In this document: in pieces, positions 27,203-36,552 of the stretch | How positions within the stretch are numbered: position 1 is the stretch's first letter | Layout of the letters: each line of letters opens with the position of its first letter | Assembly: GCF_026586805.1 (NCBI RefSeq) | Contig: NZ_JAPFHA010000003.1 | Location: forward strand, 124,001 to 188,000 | From: Niveibacterium sp. 24ML | GTDB lineage: Bacteria; Pseudomonadota; Gammaproteobacteria; Burkholderiales; Rhodocyclaceae | Direction: 5' to 3' | DNA length: 64,000 bases | Made by a program: the position numbers and the translations under genes | Notes under the pieces: model-generated | Told to the model about the DNA's origin: nothing | The model's input: only the letters and a program-made list of their open reading frames with translations | Database searches by the model: none

Positions 27203-28711
27203 TTATTCCGGACGCATCTGCGGGAAAAGGATGACGTCGCGGATCGCCGGGCTGTCGGTCAGCAACATGATCAGGCGGTCGATACCGACACCGCAACCAC
27301 CTGTGGGCGGCAGGCCGAATTCAAGCGCGCGGACGTAATCGGCGTCGTAGTACATCGCCTCGTCGTCGCCGGCTTCCTTCGCCTTGACCTGCTCCAGGAA
27401 GCGTTCAGCTTGGTCTTCCGGATCGTTCAACTCAGAGAAGCCGTTACAGATTTCGCGGCCGACGATGAAGAGTTCGAAGCGCTCGGTGATCTCGGGGCGG
27501 GCGTCGGACTTGCGCGCCAGCGGGCTGATCTCGGTCGGGTAGTCGATGATGAAGGTCGGCTCCCACAACTCGGCCTCGGTGTTCTCTTCGAACATCAGCA
27601 GTTGCAGGCCACCCAGGCCCGGCGCGCCCTTGACGTCGACTTTCATCGCGGCGAGCTTGTCGCGCAGCCAGTCGGCATCGTTGAGCTGCGCCATCGAGAA
27701 GCCCGGGTTGTACTTGTGAATGGCTTCAGCCATCGTCAGGCGATGGAAGGGGCGCGACAGGTCAAGCTCGCGGCCCTGGTACTGGAACACTTCGGTGCCC
27801 AGCGCTTCACGCGCCGCGTGGCGGATCAGCCCTTCGGTGAAGTTCATGACGAGTTGGTAGTCGGCGTAGGCCTCGTAGAACTCCATCATCGTGAATTCGG
27901 GGTTGTGACGGGTCGAGATGCCTTCGTTGCGGAAGTTGCGATTGATCTCGAACACCTTCTCGAAGCCGCCGACCACGAGGCGCTTGAGGTAGAGCTCCGG
28001 CGCAATGCGCAGATAGAGTTCCATGTCGAGCGCGTTGTGGTGCGTCTTGAAGGGCTTGGCCGCGGCGCCGCCGGGGATCGGATGCATCATCGGCGTTTCG
28101 ACTTCGAGGAAGCCGTGCCCGGTCATGTAGTTGCGGATCGACTGCACCAGGCGTGAGCGCGCGACGAAGGTGTAGCGCGATTCTTCCGACGTGATCAGAT
28201 CAAGGTAGCGCTGACGGTAGGTCATCTCGACGTCGGCAAGGCCCTTGTGCTTGTCGGGCAGCGGGCGCAGGCACTTCGAGAGCAGGCGGATCTCGGCGAC
28301 CTTGACCGAAAGCTCACCCGTTTTGGTCTTGAACAGCGTGCCGACGCAGCCGACGATATCGCCCAGATCCCAGGTCTTGAAGTCTGCATACACTTCTTCG
28401 CCCACCGCATCGCGGGTGACGTAAAGCTGGATGCGGCCCGAAAGATCCTGCACGGTCACGAACGAGGCCTTGCCCATGACGCGCTTGAGCATCACGCGGC
28501 CAGCGACCTTCACTTCAACCGGGTTGGCCTCAAGCGTCTCGTTGTCCTTGCCGCTGTACAGCTCGTCCAGCTTGCCCGCGGTGTTCTCGCGGCGGAAGTC
28601 GTTCGGGTAGGCTTTGCCGGACTCACGCCATTTCGCAAGCTTCGCGCGACGCTCGGCGATGATGTGGTTTTCGTCCTGGGCGTGGACCGGATTTTCGTTG
28701 TTTTCGGACAT
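27203..28711 (-). CDS. lysS: Lysyl-tRNA synthetase, class II
   Basis: The 502-aa enzyme has the N-terminal OB-fold anticodon domain ([23 protein letters not shown]), then class II motif 1 ([15 protein letters not shown]), motif 2 ([20 protein letters not shown]) and motif 3 ([13 protein letters not shown]). It charges tRNA-Lys in the cytoplasm. In many proteobacteria lysS directly follows prfB; here prfB is about 8 kb upstream on the same strand, with the mks operon between them. Confidence 0.97.
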   Translation of the reverse strand: MSENNENPVHAQDENHIIAERRAKLAKWRESGKAYPNDFRRENTAGKLDELYSGKDNETLEANPVEVKVAGRVMLKRVMGKASFVTVQDLSGRIQLYVTRDAVGEEVYADFKTWDLGDIVGCVGTLFKTKTGELSVKVAEIRLLSKCLRPLPDKHKGLADVEMTYRQRYLDLITSEESRYTFVARSRLVQSIRNYMTGHGFLEVETPMMHPIPGGAAAKPFKTHHNALDMELYLRIAPELYLKRLVVGGFEKVFEINRNFRNEGISTRHNPEFTMMEFYEAYADYQLVMNFTEGLIRHAAREALGTEVFQYQGRELDLSRPFHRLTMAEAIHKYNPGFSMAQLNDADWLRDKLAAMKVDVKGAPGLGGLQLLMFEENTEAELWEPTFIIDYPTEISPLARKSDARPEITERFELFIVGREICNGFSELNDPEDQAERFLEQVKAKEAGDDEAMYYDADYVRALEFGLPPTGGCGVGIDRLIMLLTDSPAIRDVILFPQMRPE

Positions 28712-28920
28712 GGCAGAAGCTCAAGGCAAGGCACACGGCAGCCGACAATGGTCGGGCGTCCGGGGCAGGATCGCCCCTCGGTGCAAAGGGTCTGATTTTG
28801 ACATACTCGGGCCCCCCTGTGGCCACGTCGCTTGCGGGCCAGATCAAGAGTAAGCGCCGGGCATGCAGGCCCATGCCGCATGCGGGTAAACCTTGATCGA
28901 ACACACCTGGAATCCGCCGT

Positions 28921-29290
28921 CTATGTGTGTGCCGCGTGTCTTTGATGAATGGATTCGGTCGGCCCGCGCGCGTGCATCTGCTTGAGCGCAGTGTTCAGTG
29001 CTTCAAGAAAGTCCGGATGCTTTTTGAGCGTGAGTTTGCTGATCAGAAAGGCGGAGTGATCGCTGCGCAGTTCGCGTGTGACTCCGACGTTCGGTGGCGT
29101 CGAGGGCTGCGACCGTTCCGTGACCGTGACCGGACCGTTAATGACGAAGCCGATTCTTCCGGTTCAGCGCTGCTTGGACGTTGGTCGTATCGAGCGGTGC
29201 GAATTCCCGCGGGGATGAAATGCCCGGCTTGGTCAAGGAGGTTGCGAGATTGCCGCCGCATGCAGAACCATGGACGTCGCCGCTTCGCGC
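28921..29290 (-). pseudogene. Remnant of a periplasmic solute-binding protein (SBP_bac_3-like C-terminus)
   Basis: No intact gene lies between the GGDEF stop and lysS. On the minus strand, one frame gives CGGNLATSLTKPGISSP and DTTNVQAALNRKN. Another gives RIGFVINGPVTVTE, then HSAFLISKLTLKKHPDFLEA and LNTALKQMHARG, ending at a TAG at 28921-28923. Joined by a one-base shift near 29170, these read like the last ~120 residues of a periplasmic binding protein. The N-terminal two thirds are missing. I infer a decayed transporter gene; the exact family is uncertain. Confidence 0.5.
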
Positions 29291-29301
29291 CGTCTTTCCG
29301 A

Positions 29302-30411
29302 TCAATCGAAAAGCGCGTCGATATCCGCCTGAAGCTCGGTGTTTGCGCCTGCGGCGGGCTTGGGGCCTTCGAGCAGGCCGCGTGCCACGAGGTCTTCGTA
29401 ACTATTGACCTGGTTGCGGCCGTTCTGCTTCGAGAAATACAGCGCTTCGTCCGCGTGGCCGAGCATTTCGGCCGGCGGTTGAGTCGGATCGATCTGCGTG
29501 AAACCCGCTGACGCAGTGACCTGGCCGACCTGCGGGAACTCGTGCGATTCAACCGCGGTACGAAAGCGCTCGAAGATTGCGCGTGCGTCCGGCTCGCTGA
29601 CATTGCGCAGCAGCACGACGAATTCTTCGCCCCCGAAGCGGAACAGCTTGTCGCGCTGGCGGAACGAACTCCTCATCACCTCGGCCACGCGCAGCAGCAC
29701 TTCGTCGCCAAACAAGTGGCCAAAGTTGTCGTTGATGCGCTTGAAGCGGTCGATGTCGATCACGCCCATCCATGAGGGGCGTGTGGCCAGATCGTCCTGA
29801 TTGCGGCGGTCTGAATCAGTCTGCAGCGCACGGCCTACACTTGCGATGAAACGGTCGAAGTTCTCGTCGAACGTCTTGCGGTTGAGCAGCTTGGTCAGGG
29901 TGTCTAGCTCGGCGTAGTCGAGCAGGTCAAGCTGATTCTGGTAGAAGTGGGCGACATGCAGAAAGGCATCGCGAACGCGCGGTTCCGGGGCGATGTCGCA
30001 GTCGGCAACCAGCAGCGCGTGCGGGTTGCCGGTGTCGCCCATGGCCAGCGCTAGGCGGTAGGCGGATTCAGAGCGAATCTCGGCAACGCCGTCGCTGGAG
30101 CGGATGGCCGAGTCCAGGAAGGGATCGTCGTGCAGCGGTACTGGTGGGTGTTCCTCGTCTTCGTTGGCCACCTGTTCGCGATCTGGCGCCGCCACGGCCA
30201 CCACCGCGCCGACCGGGCCGTGCGGCGATGCGCTTACCGCGTAGAGCTTGACCTCTCGCGCGCCGAGCACGTCGCGCATCGCGGTGACCAGACGAAGCGT
30301 CATCTGCTCGCGGTCGCGGCTCGAAGACATGGCGCGTACCTGCCCCAGCAGCTTCAGCATGCTTTGGTCGGTGCCTGCAGCCAGTCGGGCAAGTCCGGTG
30401 GTATCGCTCAT
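29302..30411 (-). CDS. GAF-like/GGDEF diguanylate cyclase
   Basis: The 369-aa cytoplasmic protein has a GAF-like N-terminal sensor region (residues ~1-165, no TM) and a C-terminal GGDEF domain. The active loop is FGGEEFVVLL and an intact I-site RQRD lies five residues upstream of the GG, so it should be a feedback-inhibited c-di-GMP synthase. It lies 66 bases downstream of mksB on the same strand and could be read through from that operon. The signal it senses is unknown. Confidence 0.9.
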   Translation of the reverse strand: MSDTTGLARLAAGTDQSMLKLLGQVRAMSSSRDREQMTLRLVTAMRDVLGAREVKLYAVSASPHGPVGAVVAVAAPDREQVANEDEEHPPVPLHDDPFLDSAIRSSDGVAEIRSESAYRLALAMGDTGNPHALLVADCDIAPEPRVRDAFLHVAHFYQNQLDLLDYAELDTLTKLLNRKTFDENFDRFIASVGRALQTDSDRRNQDDLATRPSWMGVIDIDRFKRINDNFGHLFGDEVLLRVAEVMRSSFRQRDKLFRFGGEEFVVLLRNVSEPDARAIFERFRTAVESHEFPQVGQVTASAGFTQIDPTQPPAEMLGHADEALYFSKQNGRNQVNSYEDLVARGLLEGPKPAAGANTELQADIDALFD

Positions 30412-30477
30412 CTCTACGCTTGCTAGGTTATTGAGTGATTATCGGCCGAGCCGACTAGGGCTTGAGGCCAATTTGCA

Positions 30478-33267
30478 TCAGATCTCGCGCCGCAGCACGC
30501 CGATTGGCGGCGCCCAGTCTTCGCCGCCCTTCTTCTTGCGGGTCACCAGCGTCAGTTGAGCTGGCTGGAACACGTTGGCGTTGTGCGTTACCGGCGTCGT
30601 GATCAGGTATTGCGCGCGGGTGGCGCGGAGGAAGGCGCCAACGCGGTCGATATTGGCCACGTCAAGGTGGGCGAAGGGTTCGTCGATGAAGACAAAGCCG
30701 CCAGGGCGGGCGTCGTCCATCAGCAGGCCCACCAGCAGGATCAGCGACTTCATCACCTGCTGGCCGCCAGAGGCTTCGCCATCGTTAAGCGTCTGCACGC
30801 CCTTCTGGTCGAAATCGAAAGCCACTTCCAGCCCGGCCGACGAGAGGGTGGCGTCTTCATTTTCAAGCAGCGGGGTGGGGCACTCGACATGGATGCCCGC
30901 AAGCTCGCCCAGCGCGCGCAGGTTCTTCGCGTACTGGCGCACGGTGGCGCGCAGCTTGGCGATGTAGGCGGCACGCGCTTCGTCGACGAGGATGCGGGTG
31001 CGCTCGCAGTAGCCGCTGCGCTCGCGGTAGTCGCGCTCGCGGGCGTCGAGTTCGAGCTTGAGCTTGTCGCGCACGATCAGCACCTGCTCGTCGGTCGCCC
31101 AGTCGCCTTCGTTCAAGCGGCGCTTCAGGCGCGCCAGTTCGTTGCGCGCGCCGGCCAGGCCGTTGAACTGCTCGGCCAGCCCAGAAAGGGTTTCGGGGTC
31201 GAGCCAACGCCGCGGCATGCCGCGGCGCTTGCTGCGCAGGCGCATCAGGCGGGCGGCCTGCTCCAGGCGTTGCGGTTTGTCGTCCGCGTTCAGGCGCACC
31301 AGCGCCTCGCGCGCGATGCGCAGTTCGTCCTTGCGGCGATTGGCTTCGATCTCGATGCCGCGCAGGCTTTCTTCGCAACGGGTGACTTCGGCGCGCGCCG
31401 CGTCGCGCTGTGCTTCGGCGGCCTGCTGTGCGCTGCGCGCCACCGCTTGTTCCTGCGCAGCCGCTTCGAACTCGGATGCGCGCGCGAGCATCAACTCGGC
31501 GGCCTGCAAGCCCAGTAGCTTTTCGCGGCAGGCGCGCAGGCGGGCATCGGCCTCGTCCTGCTGCTTTTGCGCCGCCTGCAGGCGGGCGTCCAGGTCGCGG
31601 ACTTCAGCATTCAAAGCATCGACTCGCGAAGTACGGGCGAGTGCGCCAAACCAGAATTCGTGCGGCACGCCAAGGTGGCGGGCGCCGCGGCGTTCGCGGT
31701 GGTAGCCCTCGGGCGTGATCCAGTCCTGATCCTTCGGCAGGCGCTTGGCGGCGTCGGCACTGGCAACCCGCTGGATGCGGTTGAGCAGGTCGGCGAGCCA
31801 GCGCGGCGGGTCGCCGGCAAAGCGCACGACTTCGAGCAGGCTACCCGGCATCGGGCCAGGGCAGGGCGCGCGCTCTGCGACGAGGAAGTGGCGGAAGCGT
31901 TCCTGTTCGCCCAGTGCCCAGGCGGCGTAGCGGTCGTTCTCGTCTTCCAGCAGCAGCAGCGAACGATAGGGCCGCAGGATGGCCTCAACCGCGCCTTGCC
32001 AGGCCGGGTCGGTGACTTCGGTGAGTTCGGCCAGCGCGATGTGTTCGATGCCTTCGTCACTCAGCAGGCTGCGGAATCGGCGTACGTCCGCCTCTTGCGG
32101 CGGGCCGGCCTTATCGCGGGCTTGTCGCAACTGCTCGGTGACTTCCTCGAATCGGGCTTTGAGTGTGCGGACCTGGCTGCGCGCTGCATCGGCCGCGGCG
32201 AAGGAGGCGGAGGCTTCTTCCTCGCTCGCCAGCGCGTCAGCACCGTGTTCGCGGCTGACGCGCTCACGCAGTGCGTCACGCTCGGCGAGCAGGCGATCGA
32301 TGTCGCGCAGGCGGTCGCGTGCGGTGAGCCACAGCGCATCCTGTTCCGCGAGCAGCGCCTTGGCGTTGGCGAGGCCATCGCGTGCCGTGCTGCGTTCGCC
32401 GTCCAGTTCAGCCAGGCGGGCGTTCGCGCTGGCGACCACGGCGGTGCGTTCGCGGGCATCGACTCGGGCGCCACGAAGCTTGCCGCGCGCCTCAGTGATC
32501 TCGCGGCTGAGGTCGGCGACTTCGAGCCGCGGAATGATCTCCGCTTCCAGCGACTGGGTTTCGCGGGTGAGGTCGCGCCACTCCATGTAGCGGTCCGCTT
32601 CCAGTCGTTTGGCCTCGGCCTGGGCGCGGAGCTTTTCCAGATCCAGCGCGAGCGATTCGAGTTCGCGCAGCGCGGTGTGTTGCTCGGTGCGGGCGGTCTG
32701 GTAGTTGTCCAGCACTTCCTTGTCGCCGAACACATCGAAGACCAGATCGAGCAGGGCGCGTGGCGAGTACTCGCAGAGCTTGTCGGTGTCGCCCTGCTCA
32801 AGCGCCAGCACCTTGGCGATGGCGGGCGTCAGGCCGGCGTAGGCAAGCCGGGTCTGGTAGTCGCGCAGGCCGGCCCACTGGGCGCGCTCGTCGAGTTCCT
32901 CGATCGGGACGATGCCGTCTTCGATGGTGTATTCGCGCGTCCAGTCGCCGCCGGCGCGCTTGATGCGGCAGGCGAGCGTGACGTCGTCGCGCAAACAGGG
33001 GAAGAAGGGGCGTTTGCCGGTCGGGCCGGGGCGGTTGGCCACCGTGGCACGAATCCACGCCACGCCGGCATTCGCGCGGCGAACATAGCGGCGGAACTCG
33101 CGCTTGCCGGAGCAGCGCAGCGCGAACAGCGTGCGCAGCGCGTCGAGCAGGGTAGTTTTGCCGGAGCCGTTGGGCCCGACGATGGTAATGATCTGGGCGT
33201 CGAGCGGGATCGTGAAGCGGCGCCAGAAGTCCCAGTGGACCAGTTCGATTTCGCGGATATGGAACAT
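30478..33267 (-). CDS. mksB: MksB-like SMC/condensin ATPase
   Basis: The 929-aa SMC-type protein has Walker A GPNGSGKTT at residues 31-39, long coiled-coil arms (about 190-330 and 520-780), a central hinge-like domain (about 390-530), the ABC signature ASGGQQ and Walker B FVFIDEPFAHLD near the C-terminus. Its size matches MksB of the MukBEF-like Mks condensins rather than the longer Wadjet JetC. It should compact or extrude DNA loops with MksE and MksF. It is last of five tightly packed minus-strand genes; MksE ends 6 bases upstream. The Mks label rests on architecture and the F-E-B gene order. Confidence 0.85.
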   Translation of the reverse strand: MFHIREIELVHWDFWRRFTIPLDAQIITIVGPNGSGKTTLLDALRTLFALRCSGKREFRRYVRRANAGVAWIRATVANRPGPTGKRPFFPCLRDDVTLACRIKRAGGDWTREYTIEDGIVPIEELDERAQWAGLRDYQTRLAYAGLTPAIAKVLALEQGDTDKLCEYSPRALLDLVFDVFGDKEVLDNYQTARTEQHTALRELESLALDLEKLRAQAEAKRLEADRYMEWRDLTRETQSLEAEIIPRLEVADLSREITEARGKLRGARVDARERTAVVASANARLAELDGERSTARDGLANAKALLAEQDALWLTARDRLRDIDRLLAERDALRERVSREHGADALASEEEASASFAAADAARSQVRTLKARFEEVTEQLRQARDKAGPPQEADVRRFRSLLSDEGIEHIALAELTEVTDPAWQGAVEAILRPYRSLLLLEDENDRYAAWALGEQERFRHFLVAERAPCPGPMPGSLLEVVRFAGDPPRWLADLLNRIQRVASADAAKRLPKDQDWITPEGYHRERRGARHLGVPHEFWFGALARTSRVDALNAEVRDLDARLQAAQKQQDEADARLRACREKLLGLQAAELMLARASEFEAAAQEQAVARSAQQAAEAQRDAARAEVTRCEESLRGIEIEANRRKDELRIAREALVRLNADDKPQRLEQAARLMRLRSKRRGMPRRWLDPETLSGLAEQFNGLAGARNELARLKRRLNEGDWATDEQVLIVRDKLKLELDARERDYRERSGYCERTRILVDEARAAYIAKLRATVRQYAKNLRALGELAGIHVECPTPLLENEDATLSSAGLEVAFDFDQKGVQTLNDGEASGGQQVMKSLILLVGLLMDDARPGGFVFIDEPFAHLDVANIDRVGAFLRATRAQYLITTPVTHNANVFQPAQLTLVTRKKKGGEDWAPPIGVLRREI

Positions 33268-33273
33268 GCGGTA

Positions 33274-33972
33274 TCAGGCGTCCGTGGAATCGGGTTCGGA
33301 ATCGGCATCCTCTTCGAATGCCTCGTCGGTGCTGGGCAGCGCGTGGCCGGCGGCGGCCAGCACGTCGGCCAGGGTGCCGTTGACGATGCGGTCGGCCAGC
33401 ACGCGGTAGTCGAGCAGCACGTCGAGCAAGGGGCCCTCGTGGATCATGCCGCCACGTCGTTCGATGAAGCCGAGCCGCGCAAGCTTGCCGAGGGCGAAGT
33501 TGCGCACCTTGGTCTTACCGCCCAGTTGCGCACCGAAGTCCGCCAGCAGCGAGGCTTCGGAGATTGCGCCGGAGACTTCCTCGCCGTGCGTGATCGGTTT
33601 TTCCTGCCCGAACATATCGTTCTGGCCATCGTCGCCGCGTTCACGCCGGCCGAGCTGGCGTTCGCGCTTGGGCAGGATGATCAGCGCCCAGATCACGATC
33701 AGCAGCGCAATCTCGTCGCGCGTCAGGCCCATCGTGCTGGCCTGGTAGTCGCGCCCGCCGAACACCGCGTCGAGCATGTCTTCCTTCAGGCCAACCGCGA
33801 CATGCGCCGCGAACGGGTTGTCGAGCAACTGCAGGCCGACTTCGGCGAGCCGGTGTTCCAGTTCAAGCCGGAAGCTCTCGTCGACCAGCGCACGCTTGAC
33901 CTGCGCATCGGTGCGCGGCAGCCAGCGATGGGCCAGCAGGCGGGCGGTGAGGGTGGTGATGTTGTGGTCCAT
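33274..33972 (-). CDS. mksE: MksE-like condensin accessory subunit
   Basis: The 232-aa acidic-tailed protein has no TM segments and two predicted winged-helix-like regions. One is around DEIALLIVIWALIILPKRE, and one around KVRNFALGKLARLGFIERR. This fits the MksE/JetB (DUF4194-like) class that binds the kleisin in SMC complexes. The ATG at 33972 has GGAAGG upstream; a TTG at 33975 adds one residue. It lies 48 bases after the HD gene and 6 before mksB. Assignment is by size, wHTH character and operon position. Confidence 0.72.
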   Translation of the reverse strand: MDHNITTLTARLLAHRWLPRTDAQVKRALVDESFRLELEHRLAEVGLQLLDNPFAAHVAVGLKEDMLDAVFGGRDYQASTMGLTRDEIALLIVIWALIILPKRERQLGRRERGDDGQNDMFGQEKPITHGEEVSGAISEASLLADFGAQLGGKTKVRNFALGKLARLGFIERRGGMIHEGPLLDVLLDYRVLADRIVNGTLADVLAAAGHALPSTDEAFEEDADSEPDSTDA

Positions 33973-34020
33973 CAAAGGCCTTCCGCGTTTGTTTGCTCAA
34001 CGGTGATGCGTGCTGGCGAA

Positions 34021-34623
34021 CTACTCATTTCGGTACAGCCCCTTCTCAGTACTGGTTTCGATGGTGCTCTGCGCCTGCGCCCAAAGCGCAGCCGATGCAG
34101 CCGCGATGTGCTGCTTGCGCGCCAGAACGGCGGTCTTCGTCGGGATCAGCGACGGGTCTTCGGGTTCGCCGGAAATCAGATGGTTTGTCAGCGGTTGCAG
34201 GGCGTCAATCGAGGCGGCAAAAGCGGCCTCGGGCGTGCTGCGCGCCTCGAACTCACGCCACAGATCAAGGAATTCGGCCCCTTGCTCCGCAGGTAGCATG
34301 CCGAACAGCCTTGCTGCGGCCGATTCCTCATTGTCGGGCTGCTTCTTCTGGGCTTGGGTGTCGTAAGCCCAGGTGTCGCCGGCGTCGATCTCGACCAAGT
34401 CGTGAATCAGCAGCATCTTTACGATGCGCAGCACGTCCAGCGAGCCGGCGTCCGCATGCTCAGCCAGCACAATCGCCATCAGCGCGATGTGCCAGGAGTG
34501 CTCGGCGCTGTTCTCGAAGCGCGAGCGATCGACAACCCGGTTGCGCCTGAACACCAACTTGAGCTTCTCGACCTCGTTCAGGAAATCAAGTTGTTGGGTG
34601 ATGCGCGATTCGTTGGGCGACAC
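34021..34623 (-). CDS. HD-domain phosphohydrolase (YfbR/HDDC2-like) inside the mks operon
   Basis: The 200-aa protein has the metal-binding pattern of the HD_3 family: NSAEHSWHIALMAIVLAEHA supplies the first His, and KMLLIHDLVEIDAGDTW supplies the HD pair and downstream acidic residues. Relatives such as YfbR are 5'-deoxynucleotidases. The start is a GTG sharing one base with the upstream kinase stop (TAGTG), so translation is coupled. It belongs to a nucleotide-metabolism pair inserted between mksF and mksE. Nucleotide specificity is inference. Confidence 0.85.
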   Translation of the reverse strand: MSPNESRITQQLDFLNEVEKLKLVFRRNRVVDRSRFENSAEHSWHIALMAIVLAEHADAGSLDVLRIVKMLLIHDLVEIDAGDTWAYDTQAQKKQPDNEESAAARLFGMLPAEQGAEFLDLWREFEARSTPEAAFAASIDALQPLTNHLISGEPEDPSLIPTKTAVLARKQHIAAASAALWAQAQSTIETSTEKGLYRNE

Positions 34624-35141
34624 TAAGCGCGCTCCTTCAGGGCTACAGTCGAAAGGAACTGCTTCAGGCGTTCTTCATTGTTCTGCGGACCGACGAGTTC
34701 GACGACCTTGCAGCGACGGCTGCCTAGCCAGTTTCGATGTGCGGCGAGGCTTCGGCCCTCTGCGGGGTTGCCGTCGTAGGATGCGGCCCATTCGAGAAAC
34801 TCGGGTCGCGCGCTGCCATGCAGGCGCTGCTCGCGCTCAATCAGTCGCGCGACTCGAATGCTGGTTTCCACGTACAGGAATGCAACGGCATCGAAGCAGT
34901 CCTCGATCGCTGAACCCCATCCCATCACGCTTCCGGACACCACAGCATCGGGTGCGCCGTTCAGTGCACTTATCAGCATCGATGCTCGTTCTTCGGCTTG
35001 GCGAAGCTTCTGGTATGGCGGGTGAGTAGGAAGCCAAAGGTAATCGTCGGCTTCGAAGTGCCGCGCGCCCATCGCTTGAGCAATCGAAACGCCCAGCGTT
35101 GTCGTGCCCGAACCAGCCGCCCCTGTCACAAGAATTCGCAT
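34623..35141 (-). CDS. P-loop NMP-kinase-like protein lacking the Walker A lysine
   Basis: The 172-aa protein starts MRILVTGAAGSGTTTLG. The P-loop reads GAAGSGTTT, with Thr where the Walker A Lys belongs. The rest resembles adenylate-kinase-like AAA proteins, including a core with FEADDYLWLPT and a lid-like region with RLIEREQR. Without the Lys, ATP turnover may use another residue or be lost; I recall related proteins with GTTT, so this may be a family trait. It begins 6 bases after mksF and overlaps the HD gene. A real link to the condensin is implied by packing. Confidence 0.75.
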   Translation of the reverse strand: MRILVTGAAGSGTTTLGVSIAQAMGARHFEADDYLWLPTHPPYQKLRQAEERASMLISALNGAPDAVVSGSVMGWGSAIEDCFDAVAFLYVETSIRVARLIEREQRLHGSARPEFLEWAASYDGNPAEGRSLAAHRNWLGSRRCKVVELVGPQNNEERLKQFLSTVALKERA

Positions 35142-35147
35142 CAGAGC

Positions 35148-36515
35148 CTAAGCCTCAGGCTTGCGAACGACCGAGCCTGCCGACATCGTCGCCACTTCAT
35201 CCTGATGCACCGGGATCTGGTGGTCTTCGAGTACCAGTTCGTACGGCATCTGGGTGAGGTCGGCGACCGGGCCTTCGGCTTGGGCTTCGACGCCGCCCAG
35301 CAGCGAGAGCAGGGAGAGGCGGTAGCTGGCGGGCGCGAAGCCGCCGCCGAGCACGAGGCGGTGGGCGGGGGCGGTTTCGGCGACGTTGGTGAGGCGGTCG
35401 GTGAGCTTCCAGAGCAGCGAGAGGTCTTCGGATTCAGGCGCGAGGTTCTGGTCGACGGTTTGCGAGGCGGGCAGGCTGTTGTCGGCTTCCATGCGCTGCA
35501 CTTCTTCCGACAGTGCGCTTTCGGCGCGGTCCAGCAATTCATGGCCGCCGGCGACGAACTGCGTTTGCGGCGAGGCGCCGAGCGCGTCGTTGGCGAGCGC
35601 GGCGATGTCGGCGGTGGTGCGCGCGCGCAGCCAGACCATGACGTCGGACGATGAAACGCCGGATTCGCCCAGCGTGACCCGCTGCGATTCGATCTTGTTG
35701 AGCGCGCGCTGGAAGGCGGCATCGGCGCGCGCAAGTTTGCTCTGCGCAAGGCCGATGGCGTGGGCGACGCGGCCGATCTCGGGCGTGACCTCTTCAACAT
35801 CCAGCAGTGAGCGCAGGATGCCGGTGCCTTTGTCGAGCCAGCGCATGTTGGCCGACAGGCGGCTGCGGGCTTCGATGATGCGGAATTCAGAGCCCGACGC
35901 GATCGACTCTTCGAAGGATTCGGTCAGCGCGTTCAGCTTGGCCAGCAGGTGTTGCAGCACTTCCGGCGTGACGGTGCCGGTGACCTGCATGCCGGCGAGC
36001 TGGGTGGTGAGGAAGCCCAGTTCGGCGTCTTCGTCCTCGCCAAAGCGCAGCAGCACCGATACCGCGGCCATCGCGTTGCGGCCGGCATCGGTGAGCTGGT
36101 ACTGGCGGTCTTCGCCGAACACCATCAGCCCGTTTTCGCGCAGGCGTGCGAGCACGGTTTCGAGCTTGATCGGGTCGAGGTAGGCGAAGTGGCGACGCAG
36201 TTCGTCCGGGCCCCAGCGCGGGGTTTCGGCGCGTCCGCCCATCTCGCGCAGCACATGCAGGCGGATGAAGACTTCTTCCTCGCCACCGCGGAACAGGGTG
36301 ATGAAGGCGGCGATCAGCGACTGCGCGCGGGCGAGCGACCACAGCGCGGGCACATCGTCGAGCGTGACGCCGGCGGCGAGGAAGTCGTCCAGCGCGCCGC
36401 CATCCACTGCGGTTTGCCATGAGTCGGTCTGCGCCATCGAGGCGTGGCGGCGCGGGCTGGCCGCATCGGCCGGTTTGCGCGGCGTTGCGGGGTCGGGATG
36501 GATGGCGTCGTTCAT
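35148..36515 (-). CDS. mksF: MksF-like kleisin subunit
   Basis: The 455-aa soluble protein has an N-terminal winged-helix-like part (LRRHFAYLDPIKLETVLARL, then NGLMVFGEDRQYQLTDAG), a central helical region and a C-terminal wHTH-like end. Size, order and neighbours match MksF/JetA kleisins, which close the SMC ring. It heads the five-gene minus-strand operon, 37 bases downstream of prfB. Sequence identity alone would not secure the name, so the assignment depends on mksE and mksB following it. Confidence 0.72.
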   Translation of the reverse strand: MNDAIHPDPATPRKPADAASPRRHASMAQTDSWQTAVDGGALDDFLAAGVTLDDVPALWSLARAQSLIAAFITLFRGGEEEVFIRLHVLREMGGRAETPRWGPDELRRHFAYLDPIKLETVLARLRENGLMVFGEDRQYQLTDAGRNAMAAVSVLLRFGEDEDAELGFLTTQLAGMQVTGTVTPEVLQHLLAKLNALTESFEESIASGSEFRIIEARSRLSANMRWLDKGTGILRSLLDVEEVTPEIGRVAHAIGLAQSKLARADAAFQRALNKIESQRVTLGESGVSSSDVMVWLRARTTADIAALANDALGASPQTQFVAGGHELLDRAESALSEEVQRMEADNSLPASQTVDQNLAPESEDLSLLWKLTDRLTNVAETAPAHRLVLGGGFAPASYRLSLLSLLGGVEAQAEGPVADLTQMPYELVLEDHQIPVHQDEVATMSAGSVVRKPEA

Positions 36516-36552
36516 GCGGGGCGGGGCAGCGCGTGGCGCCGCCCCGGTCTCC

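Noticed and set aside
31567-34296. 909-residue open frame on the + strand, antisense to mksB/mksE
   Set aside because: It is the mirror of real genes in high-GC DNA; composition is biased to Ala, Gly, Arg with no recognisable domain, and the minus-strand genes have clear motifs.
30478-36515. Wadjet (JetABCD) defence system
   Set aside because: The SMC protein is MksB-sized and no JetD toprim nuclease is encoded in or next to the operon; Mks fits better. A distant JetD cannot be excluded.
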